This document shows, one piece after another, positions 1 to 8,664 of a stretch of 34,473 nt of DNA; positions within the stretch are counted from its first letter, which is position 1, and each line of letters opens with the position of its first letter. Origin of the DNA: Selenomonadaceae bacterium. Its GTDB lineage: Bacteria; Bacillota; Negativicutes; Selenomonadales; Selenomonadaceae. The notes under the pieces are model-generated. The model did not search any database. It was not told the origin of the DNA and was given only the letters and a program-made list of their open reading frames with translations. The position numbers and the translations under genes were made by a program. The stretch covers positions 1 to 34,473 of the forward strand of contig JAFSOQ010000137.1 of assembly GCA_017446845.1 (NCBI GenBank), read 5' to 3'.

Positions 1-1
1 A

Positions 2-409
2 GGCTTGCTGACGTTGGTAGACAGAATAAGTCGTTTTCTGATTTGCGAGAAATTGACGCGGCTGGGCAGCAAAGAAGTCGAAACGGCGATGATTAAAGCG
101 TTGAGCGGGCAACCGCTCCATTCGATAACTCCGGATAGAGGCAGAGAGTTTCAACTGCATGGTAACGTTACAAAAGAATTGGGAGTAGAGTTCTACTTTC
201 CACCACCGCATCAGCCTTGGCAACGCGGCACCAATGAAAACACAAACGGCTTGCTTCGCGAGTATTTCCCTAAGGGTTACGACTTCAATAATGTCAGCGA
301 GGAACAGGTTCAAGCTGTTGTCAAGCAACTGAATCGGCGACCGAGAAAATGTTTGGGTTATAGAACACCGGCAGAAGTATATTTTTGCATTCTGTTGCAC
401 TTAGCTTGA
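2..409 (+). pseudogene. IS30-family transposase, C-terminal fragment (5' end outside window)
   Basis: This is the C-terminal half of a DDE transposase of the IS30 family. The frame is open from the first bases, so the start lies outside the window. Visible family landmarks are the TLVDRISRF strand, the second catalytic Asp in the ITPDRGREF block (IS30 proteins usually have DNG here, so DRG is a small deviation) and the very typical third block PHQPWQRGTNENTNGLLREY, which carries the catalytic Glu. The protein ends normally at a TAG-equivalent stop after the R-P-R-K-C-L-GYRTPAEV tail typical of IS30. The first catalytic Asp cannot be seen, so whether the full gene is intact is unknown. It lies directly upstream of a broken PTS gene. 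Confidence 0.85.
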
Positions 410-450
410 CTATTCAAGGGTACAAAAATCGTGGATGATTTTGAAGTTAC

Positions 451-486
451 GATTTACGAAATTCCATATAAAGGATTTTGTAAATC
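451..486. repeat. Inverted repeat upstream of the PTS pseudogene
   Basis: The arms GATTTACGAAATTCC and GGATTTTGTAAATC are near-perfect inverted copies around an AT-rich centre; the outer 7 bases match exactly. The repeat lies between the IS30 fragment and the promoter-like sequence of the PTS gene. It could be an operator for that gene, an RNA hairpin or an insertion-sequence end; the sequence alone does not decide. Confidence 0.5.
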
Positions 487-487
487 G

Positions 488-516
488 TTGCGCGGATAGC
501 GATTTTCATATAGAAT
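488..516 (+). promoter_or_regulatory. Putative sigma-70 promoter of the PTS pseudogene
   Basis: TTGCGC (488-493) and TAGAAT (511-516) are separated by 17 bases and lie about 40 bases upstream of the ATG at 554. The -10 box matches the consensus at 5 of 6 positions, the -35 box at 3 of 6. An AGAAGGA ribosome binding site follows at 535-541. Confidence 0.5.
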
Positions 517-553
517 TAATGAAAAAATTTATTTAGAAGGATTGAGCTTAAAA

Positions 554-1858
554 ATGAAGTTCTTAAATGATTCGCAGGGAATTTTAGCCGGTCTTCAACA
601 ATTTGGCAAGGCATTGATGTTGCCGATAGCAATTTTACCTGCGGCAGGTCTTTTATTGGGCATAGGCAGCGCACTTTCCAACCCCGACACGTTGCGAGTC
701 TACATTTTTAGATATTTAGTGGTTGCAATTCGTTTTTCAGCTTATGGCGGCGGCGGGTAATATAATTTTTGCGAATCTACAAATATTATTTGCGGTCGGA
801 TTGTCCGTCGGGCTTGCCAGACAAGATAAAGCAGCCTACACGAGCGATTTTTTAAGATAAACTTGCCGACTTTTCCGGGATTTTTCAGCGGCTCGCAATT
901 TGTGCCGATAATTTGTGCGGTAGCGTCAATTTTTCTCGGCGCAGCGATGTATTTTATTTGGCCGCACTTTCAAGCGATAATTTCGGTAATCGGCGGGCTT
1001 GTCGACAAAACAGGGTATATCGGGACGTTAATTTATGGTTTTGTCCTGCGAATGTTGGGACCTTTCGGGCTTCATCACATATTTTATCTCCCGTTTTGGA
1101 CTACGGCTCTTGGCGGAAGTGAAATAGTCAACGGACAAATTGTCGAAGGAACATAGAGAATTTTTTTCGCGCAACCGGGCGACCCGTCCACAGTAAAATA
1201 TTACGAAGGCATTTCGCGATTTATGTCCGGCAGATTTATAACGATGATGTTCGGGCTGGTCGGCGCGGCATTGGCAATGTACAAGACTGCCAAGCCTAAA
1301 AATAAGAAAATCGTCGGCGGAATGTTATTTTCAGCGGCATTAACGTCATTTTTAACGGGAATAACGGAGCCTTTGGAATTTTCGTTCTTATTTTTCGCAC
1401 CGCCGCCGTATGTTCTGCACTCATTCTTTGACGGCTGCGCATTTATGTTGGCGCACATTTTCCAAATAACAATCGGGCAAACATTTTCGGGCGGGCTGAT
1501 TGATTTTATCTTGTTTGGGATTTTGCAGGGCAATGACAAAACAAAATGGATTTATGTCCCGCTAATCGGCGTGCCGTGTTTTTTTCTGTTTATTTCTCGT
1601 TTAAGTTGCTGATAGAACGATTTAATTTCAAAACGCGCTGATTTTATCGGGCTTGGGCGGCAAAGAGAATATTTTGGACTTGGATTGTTGCATAACTCGG
1701 TTGCGTGTTACGGTTAAAGATTCTGTGAAGGTCAACGAGGAAATTTTGATGTCGAGCGGCGCGAAAGGCGTCATAAAAAAGGTGTCGGCGTCCAAATAAT
1801 CTACGGCACTCAAGTTATCGGCATAAAAAATCGGCTTGAGGAGTTTTTGCAGAGTTAA
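554..1858 (+). pseudogene. ptsG: Glucose-type PTS EIICB permease, broken by frameshifts
   Basis: This is a decayed phosphotransferase-system sugar permease of the glucose/N-acetylglucosamine class. The EIIC start (ILAGLQQFGKALMLPIAILPAAG) begins at ATG 554 behind AGAAGGA. Homology then continues across several frames: FAVGLSVGLARQD near 790, the GPFGLHHIFYLPFW block near 1060, an in-frame stop at about 1154, then FLTGITEPLEFSFLF near 1355. The EIIB domain follows from about 1645 with its phosphorylation-site motif DLDCCITRLRV, and another one-base slip in an A-run near 1780 separates it from the last stretch (YGTQVIGIKNRLEEF). No EIIA domain is seen. At least four disruptions make a functional product unlikely. 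Promoter and ribosome binding site are still recognisable, so inactivation may be fairly recent; assembly error in homopolymers is the alternative. Confidence 0.88.
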
Positions 1859-1870
1859 GAGGTGATTTTT

Positions 1871-4108
1871 TTGCTAAGACTAAAATTTTTATTGGTCGTC
1901 CTAACATTTATGATATTCGTAAGCGGTTGCGCGAAATTTGATGACGAAATTGATTTTGAAGAGCCGGAAGATTTGAATAAGCCGGAATACACGATAGGAG
2001 CATTAGTCGGCGCGGCGTCCGAGCCTTATGTTGGCAAAGTTTTTCCAAACGCCGTCGAAAAACAATTCCAAGACTTCCCGCAAATGACAGTTGCGCTTGA
2101 ACAAAAGCAAATTGATGCTATAGTTTTCACAAGAGCGACACTTGATAACGTTTTGGCGGAGCAACCAAATAAATTTAAAATTTTGGATAAACCAATCGGT
2201 GAAACTGATATACACATGACAATTTCGCCCAATACCAAGCTGGAAAATTTGCAAAATGAAGTAAACGAGTTTCTGCGAGCAAAAAAAGCTGATGGCACAT
2301 TGGAAAAAGCCTATAAATATTGGTTCATCGACAATAAAACCGAAATGCCGACCGATATTCCGGAAACCCAAGGCGAAACGGGAAAATTAGTCGTCGGTAC
2401 AATTGGAATGTTAGTTCCTGCGACTTTTTATTCCGGTAATCAGCTTGTGGGCTTTGATATTGAAATTGTAAAAAGATTCGCGGCTGAATATGGCTACGAA
2501 ATTGAATTCCGAGTGGAAAGTATTACCTCGTTGCTTGCAGATAATGAATTTGGTAAGCTCGATTTGATAAGCGGCAGCATAATGTACACTCCGGAGCGTG
2601 CCGAGCGCGTAATTTTTCCTGAAACGCCGCTTTATACTATGCCAATCTCCGTTATGACAAGAAAAGTTTCCTCCGAAAGTGATTTATCGAATATTAAACG
2701 CCCGACGGATTTAAATGACGCAAAATTTACTGTCGGAGTTATAACGGGCAGTTCCGCTGAAGGACTTGTTCCAAAATTTTTACCCAACGCCAACTTAAAA
2801 CAATTTTCCGAAGTAAACGAAATGATATTGGCACTCGAACAGAAAAAAATTGATGCGGGAGCATATTCGAAACCGCCGCTGGAAAATGCCGTGAAAGAAC
2901 ACCCCGACAAGCTGAAAGTCTTGGAGGAGCCTTTTGCTTATACAAATATGCATTTGATAATTTCTCCGTTGACGCAAATACCGAATTTGGCAGAGCAAGT
3001 CGATGAATTTCTGATAAAAATGAAATCTGACGGTACAATTGACAAAATGCAACAATATTGGATAGTTGAAAAGAATATTTCAATGCCGAATATTCCGGAA
3101 CCGGAAAATCCTTCGCAAGTTTTAAAAGTCGGTACAAGCGGGACGATTCCGCCACATAATTTTTACGTCGGTGATGAACTTAGCGGCTTTGACATCGAAT
3201 TGATTAAGCGTTTTGCTTACGAGTATAACTACAAGCTTGAATTTCGGGTTGAGCCGTTGGTTTCGCAGCTCGCCGACGCCGAATTCGGTAAAATTGACAT
3301 GCTCGGCGGCGTAATGAGTTATACTGAAGAACGCGCCGAACGAGTTCGCTTTACCAAAACGCCGCTCTTCAGAGTTCCGGCGGCATTGATAGTTCGAAAT
3401 GAACAAAATATTGGCAGAAATTTTTTCGTTGATGTTCGTAATTCTTTTGAAAAGACTTTAATCCGCGAAGAACGCTACAAAATGATTTTGGACGGTTTGA
3501 AAGTCACATTAATTCTTGCTTTTGGGTCGTTAATATTCGGAACGCTGCTCGGATTTGTTTTTTGCATGTTGAAACGCAGTAAATTAAAAATTATTTCGAC
3601 CGCTATGACAGCTTTTATTGCATTGATAAGCGGTTTGCCGATAGTATTGACTCTGATGATTTGTTTCTACATAATTTTTGCCGAAACCGGCTTGAATGAG
3701 ATTTTAGTTGCAATAATTGCCTTTGCGATAGATTTTGGCTGTTATTTTGCTATAATTCTTAACAGCGGAATTGAAAGTGTTGCCGTCGGAGAAATTGAGG
3801 CTGCACAAGCAATGGGAATGAGTAATTTTCAAGTTTTGGTAAGGATAATTTTCCCGCAAGCAATCCAAAAGATCTTCGGAGTGTACAAACGGCTGGTAAT
3901 ATCGCTGATTAAAATGACTTCAATCGTCGGATATATTGCGGTGCAAGATTTGACAAAAGTTTCGGATATAATTCGGGCGAGAACTTATGATGCGTTCTTT
4001 TCGCTGATTTTCACGGCTATAATTTACTTTTTGATAGCGAGAATATGCATTTTTATGCTGAACATGGCGGAAAGCAGACTGAATCGGAGGAAAAGAGATG
4101 TCGAGTAA
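1871..4108 (+). CDS. Amino-acid ABC transporter: lipoprotein with tandem substrate-binding lobes fused to permease
   Basis: This is a polar amino-acid (glutamine-type) ABC importer that carries its own substrate receptors. The best start is TTG 1871, five bases after AAGAGGTGA; a GTG at 1862 lies inside that ribosome binding site. The product (745 residues) begins with a lipoprotein signal ending in VSGC (Cys about 20). Four half-domains of the type-II periplasmic binding fold follow: a C-lobe-like unit (about 35-155), an N-lobe (about 170-275, GFDIEIVKRFAAEYGY), a C-lobe (about 280-405) and a second N-lobe (about 410-515, GFDIELIKRFAYEYNY). The membrane permease occupies about 530-740 with the EAA loop EAAQAMGMSNFQVLVRIIFPQ near 641-665. 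The family usually has N-lobe then C-lobe, so this C-N-C-N order is odd. The stop overlaps the ATPase start by 11 bases, showing one operon. Specificity cannot be read from the sequence. Confidence 0.85.
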   Translation: MLRLKFLLVVLTFMIFVSGCAKFDDEIDFEEPEDLNKPEYTIGALVGAASEPYVGKVFPNAVEKQFQDFPQMTVALEQKQIDAIVFTRATLDNVLAEQPNKFKILDKPIGETDIHMTISPNTKLENLQNEVNEFLRAKKADGTLEKAYKYWFIDNKTEMPTDIPETQGETGKLVVGTIGMLVPATFYSGNQLVGFDIEIVKRFAAEYGYEIEFRVESITSLLADNEFGKLDLISGSIMYTPERAERVIFPETPLYTMPISVMTRKVSSESDLSNIKRPTDLNDAKFTVGVITGSSAEGLVPKFLPNANLKQFSEVNEMILALEQKKIDAGAYSKPPLENAVKEHPDKLKVLEEPFAYTNMHLIISPLTQIPNLAEQVDEFLIKMKSDGTIDKMQQYWIVEKNISMPNIPEPENPSQVLKVGTSGTIPPHNFYVGDELSGFDIELIKRFAYEYNYKLEFRVEPLVSQLADAEFGKIDMLGGVMSYTEERAERVRFTKTPLFRVPAALIVRNEQNIGRNFFVDVRNSFEKTLIREERYKMILDGLKVTLILAFGSLIFGTLLGFVFCMLKRSKLKIISTAMTAFIALISGLPIVLTLMICFYIIFAETGLNEILVAIIAFAIDFGCYFAIILNSGIESVAVGEIEAAQAMGMSNFQVLVRIIFPQAIQKIFGVYKRLVISLIKMTSIVGYIAVQDLTKVSDIIRARTYDAFFSLIFTAIIYFLIARICIFMLNMAESRLNRRKRDVE

Positions 4109-5195
4109 CGTTTCTTTGCTTGAAGTCAAGCATTTGAGTAAAAAATTTGCGGACAGCGAACCGCTCAAAGATATTAACTGCTCAGTTCGGCAAGGAGAAG
4201 TGATTTCGATAATCGGACCGAGCGGAACGGGTAAATCTACCTTTTTGCGCTGTATAAATCGACTTGAAAAGCCAAGCGGCGGACAAATATTCTTTCACGG
4301 CGAAGAAATAACCGATAACTCTGCGGTAATTCGTCGGGTACGTCAAAAAATTGGAATGGTCTTTCAATCGTTTAATCTTTTTTCAAACATGAACGTCCTT
4401 GAAAATATAATAACCGTGCCGATTATGCTCAAAAAAGTTAATCGAGCAGTCGCAATGAAAAATGCAATGAATTTACTTGAACAGGTCGGACTTGTTGAAA
4501 AAGCGACAAGTTATCCTGATGAATTAAGCGGCGGACAACAACAGCGGGTCGCGATAGTTCGTGCGTTGATGATGGAGCCGGAAATAATATTATTCGACGA
4601 GCCGACAAGCGCGCTTGATCCGTCAATGGTGGACGAAGTTTTATCTATGATTCGTTCACTCGCGCTTAAAAATTACGCAATGATGATAGTAACACATGAG
4701 ATGAGATTTGCCGGAAATGTAAGCGACAGGATATTTTTCATGAATGAAGGCATTATCTATGAAGAAGGCACGCCGCAGGAGATTTTTCAATCGCCAAAAA
4801 GAGATGCCACAAGGATTTTCATAGACCGCTTGAAGACTTATGAGAAAATATTTGCCGACGAGCAAATTGATTTACCGACCATTCAAGGAGAAATTGAATC
4901 ATTCGCGCACAAACAATTTATGAGCAGTCGCCGCAACATGAAATTGCAACTTATTTTTGAGGAATTGATTTATGAGTTACTGATTAAACGAAGCAGAGAT
5001 GCATTCCCTATTGAGATGAAAATTCTTTACAATGAAACGCTTGAAGAGTGCGAAGTCAAAGTTATTTACGGCGGCGAAAAATATAATCCCCTTGAAGACG
5101 TTGACGACCTTTCTGTTACGATACTCAAGGGGATAATTAAAGCGGCAGACCATAAATTTGCCGGCAAAAATATTTTAAACTTAAAATGCAAGTAG
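4098..5195 (+). CDS. Amino-acid ABC transporter ATP-binding protein with GHKL-like C-terminal extension
   Basis: This is the ATPase that drives the permease encoded just upstream; the two genes overlap by 11 bases and GGAGG precedes ATG 4098. Residues 1-245 are a standard GlnQ/HisP-type domain: Walker A GPSGTGKS (40-47), signature LSGGQQQR (143-150), Walker B ILFDEPTSALDP (catalytic E168) and the switch His in VTHEMRF near 201. The family normally ends near residue 245, but this protein has about 110 more residues. They resemble the RsbW/anti-sigma branch of GHKL ATPases: an N-box-like helix (LQLIFEELIYELL), then KYNPLEDVDDLS and a terminal GKNILNLK strand, without a clear glycine-rich ATP lid. 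I infer a degenerate HATPase_c_2 fold that may regulate the transporter. The ABC assignment is firm, the extension is tentative. Confidence 0.93.
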   Translation: MSSNVSLLEVKHLSKKFADSEPLKDINCSVRQGEVISIIGPSGTGKSTFLRCINRLEKPSGGQIFFHGEEITDNSAVIRRVRQKIGMVFQSFNLFSNMNVLENIITVPIMLKKVNRAVAMKNAMNLLEQVGLVEKATSYPDELSGGQQQRVAIVRALMMEPEIILFDEPTSALDPSMVDEVLSMIRSLALKNYAMMIVTHEMRFAGNVSDRIFFMNEGIIYEEGTPQEIFQSPKRDATRIFIDRLKTYEKIFADEQIDLPTIQGEIESFAHKQFMSSRRNMKLQLIFEELIYELLIKRSRDAFPIEMKILYNETLEECEVKVIYGGEKYNPLEDVDDLSVTILKGIIKAADHKFAGKNILNLKCK

Positions 5196-5336
5196 AGAAA
5201 GGAAGCAAGACAAACATTTGTCTGCGTTTTGGCTAAAACCTTTAGCGGACTCTTTTGGCGATTGCTGACTAAATTTCGGACTTTTAATCTGTATTTTTTA
5301 CTCGCTCAATCGAGTCACATTAAATCTTTGATTTTC

Positions 5337-5355
5337 TAACCCTCACAACGGGTTA
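5337..5355. repeat. Short palindrome sharing a 15-mer with 10680-10694
   Basis: AACCC-TCACAAC-GGGTT is a five-base-pair stem with a 7-base loop. The 15-mer CCTCACAACGGGTTA (5341-5355) recurs exactly at 10680-10694, next to the 3' end of the group II intron remnant. The surrounding 5196-5360 has no gene but several other small hairpins (for example GCTAAA/TTTAGC near 5232 and ACTCG/CGAGT near 5301). Confidence 0.55.
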
Positions 5356-5366
5356 ATTAACAAAAA

Positions 5367-5396
5367 CCCTCCGACACTTCGCCGAAGGGCTTTTTT
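5367..5396. terminator. Bidirectional rho-independent terminator between convergent genes
   Basis: CCCTCCG (5367-5373) pairs with CGAAGGG (5383-5389) with one mismatch. It is followed by six T on the plus strand and, read the other way, by five T on the minus strand. It sits between the plus-strand ABC transporter genes and the minus-strand amidohydrolase gene, so it can stop both. Confidence 0.75.
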
Positions 5397-5414
5397 GATT
5401 CAGTCGGTAAATTT

Positions 5415-7163
5415 TTACGCGGAGAAAACTTTTTTTCCTTCAAAGTAAGTCGCCGCAGGTTTTGCAGTATGAATATCCGTAACGGGACAAGTCAAAACAT
5501 CTTTGGTAACGAGGAGAAAGTCGGCATATTTACCGGTTTTAATACTGCCGCGCTCATTTTCAAGGAACATTTGCTTGGCGCAACCGATTGTCAGAGCCGT
5601 AAGAGCCTGTTCGCGGTTGATGAGTTCTTTAGTCCACCAAGGGTCGCCGCCTTCGGCATGATAAACGCCCGTCAATGCAATTTCCATAACGCCGAACGGG
5701 TCGTCGGGACTGTTGGAGAGCGCGGGATAATCCGTGTGTAAAGACACGGGGATTCCGTTATCGAAGAACGACTTCATCGGGTAGCCCTGGTACGCAAATT
5801 TTCCGGGCAGAATGGTTTTAAATTCCTCGGCTTGTTCTTTGAAGGCGTGGTGCCAAAGCATGCCGGAGGTGACATAAATATTATTGTCTGCCATGCGTTT
5901 ATAATCGGGCTCGTTGACGTTGCGCAAGTGAACAATCGTATTGCGCATTTCTTTTTTTCCGCCGTTTACGTATGAATTTACGACGCGATTGACGCCCGCA
6001 TTGCCCAGCGCGTGAATGTGCATGGTTATTCCGTTTGCATTGGCCTTGCGGGTTATGTCGGTGATTTCCTCTTCCGTCCAGTTGACGATACCTTGATGGC
6101 CGTCGAGATAAACGGGGTCGATAAAGCCCGTTCCGCTTTCAACCGTGCCGTCCATGAAAAGTTTTATCCAGTTCGGCTTTATTCTTTCGGAATTGTATTT
6201 TTTAACGTCGGCGGCTTTGGTTAATTTATCGTCAATGTCCATCCAGCTGTCAATTTCGTAGGTGAAGCCCAAAACGAAGTGCATATCGCCGGATTTTTCA
6301 AATTGTTGGGCGGCTTGATAATAAACGTCGTTAAAAAAGTAGGTTGAGTATCCGTCAAGATACATTGTGTAGCCTTCGGACAACATTTTATCTTGAACTT
6401 TTGCCATAACTGCTTTTGCCATGTCAACAGTAAATAAACTTTCATTATCCAGGAAGGAACGAACGTAAGTTGAGGCTTGTTCCTTAAGCAAACCGGTCGG
6501 AGTGCCGTCTTCGCCCATAACAATTTCTCCACCGCGAATTTCATCGGATTTTTTCAAAACAGAGCCGTTTTCGTCCATAATTCCTGCTTTGACGAGCAAA
6601 AGTGTATTTACCACAGACTTGTGGTTCTCTTCGTCCGCAAAAAACATTGGAATATCGCTACAAATGGCGTCCAACTGCTGACGAGTGGGCATATTGTCTT
6701 TGAATGTTTGATATTCCCAGCCCATGCCGTATACGACCTTCGCGCCCGATTCGCGAGCCTTCTTGACGGCATTGGGAACGATTTCCGTCATGAACTTGTT
6801 GACGTCGTCTTCATAGGCGATCATGGTTCCGATTGATTGCACAGCGTAAGCAGACAAATAATGCGCATGAGCGTTGCCGCAACTGGGCATAACAAGACCT
6901 TTTCCGGTGTAATTTATGACTTCGGTCTTATTTTTGTCGATAAATTCTTTAACTCCGGCTTTATCGCCGACGTAAACGAATTTTCCGTCCTTCACGGCGA
7001 AGGATTCGACAATTTTGTTGTCTTCAGCGGTAAAAATCTTGCCGTAGACCACGAGGTCGGCTTTTGTCTTATCAGCCGCGAAAATTTCAGCCGGAACTGC
7101 CATTGACAACGCCGCAATCGATACTGTTTTGATAAAATCGCGGCGCGTTAAATCTTTAATCAT
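5415..7163 (-). CDS. Tat-exported amidohydrolase (YtcJ-like)
   Basis: This is a metal-dependent hydrolase of the amidohydrolase superfamily, YtcJ/amidohydrolase-3 branch, 582 residues. It starts at ATG 7163 behind GGAAGGAG. Residues 1-30 are a textbook twin-arginine signal (TRRDFIK, R7-R8, then a hydrophobic stretch and AEIFAA), so the enzyme is folded with its metal in the cytoplasm and then exported. The mature part has the N-terminal beta-sandwich strand with TGKGLVMPS, the first metal-binding pair in NAHAH (H99, H101), a candidate ligand region in IKLFMDGTVESGTGF, the pair MHIHALG (H382, H384) and the late Asp in LHTDYPALSNSPDDPFG near 475. The substrate is not predictable; relatives act on N-formyl or N-acyl amides and amine-like compounds. 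It appears to be a single-gene unit. Confidence 0.88.
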   Translation of the reverse strand: MIKDLTRRDFIKTVSIAALSMAVPAEIFAADKTKADLVVYGKIFTAEDNKIVESFAVKDGKFVYVGDKAGVKEFIDKNKTEVINYTGKGLVMPSCGNAHAHYLSAYAVQSIGTMIAYEDDVNKFMTEIVPNAVKKARESGAKVVYGMGWEYQTFKDNMPTRQQLDAICSDIPMFFADEENHKSVVNTLLLVKAGIMDENGSVLKKSDEIRGGEIVMGEDGTPTGLLKEQASTYVRSFLDNESLFTVDMAKAVMAKVQDKMLSEGYTMYLDGYSTYFFNDVYYQAAQQFEKSGDMHFVLGFTYEIDSWMDIDDKLTKAADVKKYNSERIKPNWIKLFMDGTVESGTGFIDPVYLDGHQGIVNWTEEEITDITRKANANGITMHIHALGNAGVNRVVNSYVNGGKKEMRNTIVHLRNVNEPDYKRMADNNIYVTSGMLWHHAFKEQAEEFKTILPGKFAYQGYPMKSFFDNGIPVSLHTDYPALSNSPDDPFGVMEIALTGVYHAEGGDPWWTKELINREQALTALTIGCAKQMFLENERGSIKTGKYADFLLVTKDVLTCPVTDIHTAKPAATYFEGKKVFSA

Positions 7164-7242
7164 AATAATCTCCTTCCAAATTATAGTTGGTTACAATTTT
7201 ATCAGAAAAATTTTGTTTAGGCAACGAAAAAGCCCCTCGACC

Positions 7243-8341
7243 CACGGAAATTAATTTTCAGACAATATCATTTTCAAGTTGAGAGGATTGATAAGGCAGT
7301 CGAGCATAATATGAGATAAAGTAGATTTTTGCCTATGTTTTTCTTTATAAAGTTTGACGTAATTTAGAGCGACTTTGCGGAAAAGATTCAAATTGCGTTG
7401 GAGATTCTTATCAATCACACGACAAGCATCCTCGCTGAAATGTACATCCAAGAGCCGGTGCATTGTTTCCACTGACCACTCAAGGCGCGCGCTCATTGCC
7501 CGACTCGAAATATAAAAATGCCCCGTTGTTACGCTTTTGCCTTTGTGCGTAACTCTGGAGCAAATCGCTCCTATGCTTTTTAGATTACTCCATTTTTCTT
7601 TGCCGTACAGCCAATCAATATTTTTTGTTATGTAAGCCGTGCGTCTTTCTGTCCTTCCGCGTTTTTTTCTAACGTTTCGCTTGTGTCCATCTTTTTACGC
7701 AATGATTCTTCACAAACGTAATCAGCAATTTCTTCTCGTAATTCCTTTTGGTTATCTTTGACCTTGAGTAAATAATCAGCTTTTTTGTCGGTGATGACTT
7801 GAGCGGTTTTCGTCTGACAACATCAGCTACTATCAAACAACCTTTAATTTTAAACTGACTTAATAATTCTTGGACAACAGGAATTTCATTACTTTTATAA
7901 GCTACTGCAGTTTGAGCGACAGTTAAGCCATATTCGGCGATTTGCGCACTTATGATATTAATCGGATTTTTCTTTTTGCTCATGGCGCGAATTGCTTTTC
8001 CGTCCACGGCTATCGTCATATCTTCTAACGGGATAATACTGCGAACCCATTGTTCAAAACACCTGTTTAAGGATTCCGGCTCTATTATTTGTATCAAAAC
8101 CGTCAGCCGGTAATATATTCCCGGCTCCTTTTCCGGGAATGTTCTGACCGTGTCATTTGTCGCCCAATCATGAATTTGCCGCAAATTTTTTAGTCCACTC
8201 ATCAATCCTAAGATAACTATCGCTATAGCTTGTCCGACGCTGTAAAAGTATCCGTCGTATTCTCTTAGCGTTATTACGCCGTCAAATATTTCTATTATTT
8301 TCATACTCTCATTATAGCATATTTCAAAATTGATTTCCGTG
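7243..8341 (-). mobile_element. ISAs1-family insertion sequence with terminal inverted repeats, inactivated
   Basis: The ends are CACGGAAATTAATTTTCA (7243-7260) and, inverted, CACGGAAATCAATTTTGA (8341-8324), matching at 16 of 18 positions. They enclose 1099 bp with one decayed transposase gene. I found no direct target duplication at the borders: cctcgacc lies on the left and tctgccga on the right. A flank has therefore been lost or rearranged. On the right the element interrupts a GIY-YIG gene; on the left it abuts half of a terminator stem. Confidence 0.85.
7251..8304 (-). pseudogene. ISAs1-family transposase, frameshifted
   Basis: The transposase reads from ATG 8304 downwards. Family features are the N-terminal IAIVILGLMSGLKNLRQIHDWA, the first catalytic block IAVDGKAIRAM, then AQTAVAYKSNEIPVVQELL and IKGCLIVADVV, where the second Asp lies. 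After about residue 165 the frame shifts (near 7810) to AQVITDKKADYLLKVKDNQKE. It shifts again near 7655 to GRTERRTAYITKNIDWLYG and on to the intact C-terminus SARLEWSVETMHRLLDVHF, which ends at 7251. Two frameshifts mean no full-length transposase is made unless one is supplied in trans. Joined across the breaks, the product would be close to the usual family length of roughly 350-380 residues. Confidence 0.88.
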
Positions 8342-8473
8342 TCTGCCGATAGGCATTGTCTTGCAATTTGCGTGCTTGTTGAAGCGTTTTCTCAACGGTT
8401 GAACGGTTTGCCCGACGTATTTTTTGCCGTTAATCAAGTTGATTATAAGATATACTACGCCAAAGGGTTTCAT
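8342..8473 (-). pseudogene. GIY-YIG nuclease domain, 5' fragment cut by the insertion sequence
   Basis: Reading down from ATG 8473, behind AAAGGCGG, the translation is MKPFGVVYLIINLINGKKYVG followed by QTVQPLRKRFNKHANCKTMPIG. This is the start of a GIY-YIG nuclease: the GVVYLI and YVGQT strands correspond to the GIY and YIG motifs, and R and H follow at the usual spacing. The homology stops exactly at the right inverted repeat of the ISAs1 element (8341). The rest of the gene, with the metal-binding Glu, is not found on the other side. Stand-alone GIY-YIG genes are often mobile or restriction-linked. The plus-strand open frame over the same bases shows no family features. Confidence 0.75.
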
Positions 8474-8604
8474 AATATCAATCCGCCTTTCAATTTGACA
8501 GCGCGGCGCGAGCGTGTTACAATTCGCAATGGAAATGGCTCTGCCGTGTTGATTGTTTTTAACGACTTAATCTTAACAGGGCTTTTCCGTCAATAAAGCA
8601 AAAT

Positions 8605-8637
8605 AAAAAAATCCCCTCAACTTTTGCGGTCGAGGGG
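8605..8637 (-). terminator. Rho-independent terminator after the pyrophosphatase gene
   Basis: Read on the minus strand, CCCCTCGAC (8637-8629) pairs with GTTGAGGGG (8621-8613) around the loop CGCAAAA, giving a nine-pair stem with one G-U pair, followed by a run of T. It lies 28 bases after the stop of the pyrophosphatase gene. Confidence 0.85.
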
Positions 8638-8664
8638 AAAAATTTTTTACATACGCTTGAAAAA

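Noticed and set aside
7180..7185. TATAAT-like box upstream of the amidohydrolase gene
   Set aside because: The predicted start would fall inside the ribosome binding site and there is no acceptable -35 box, so it was not listed as a promoter.
8330..8596. Plus-strand open frame right of the ISAs1 element
   Set aside because: It starts inside the inverted repeat and has no motif; the minus strand over the same bases encodes a clear GIY-YIG domain start.
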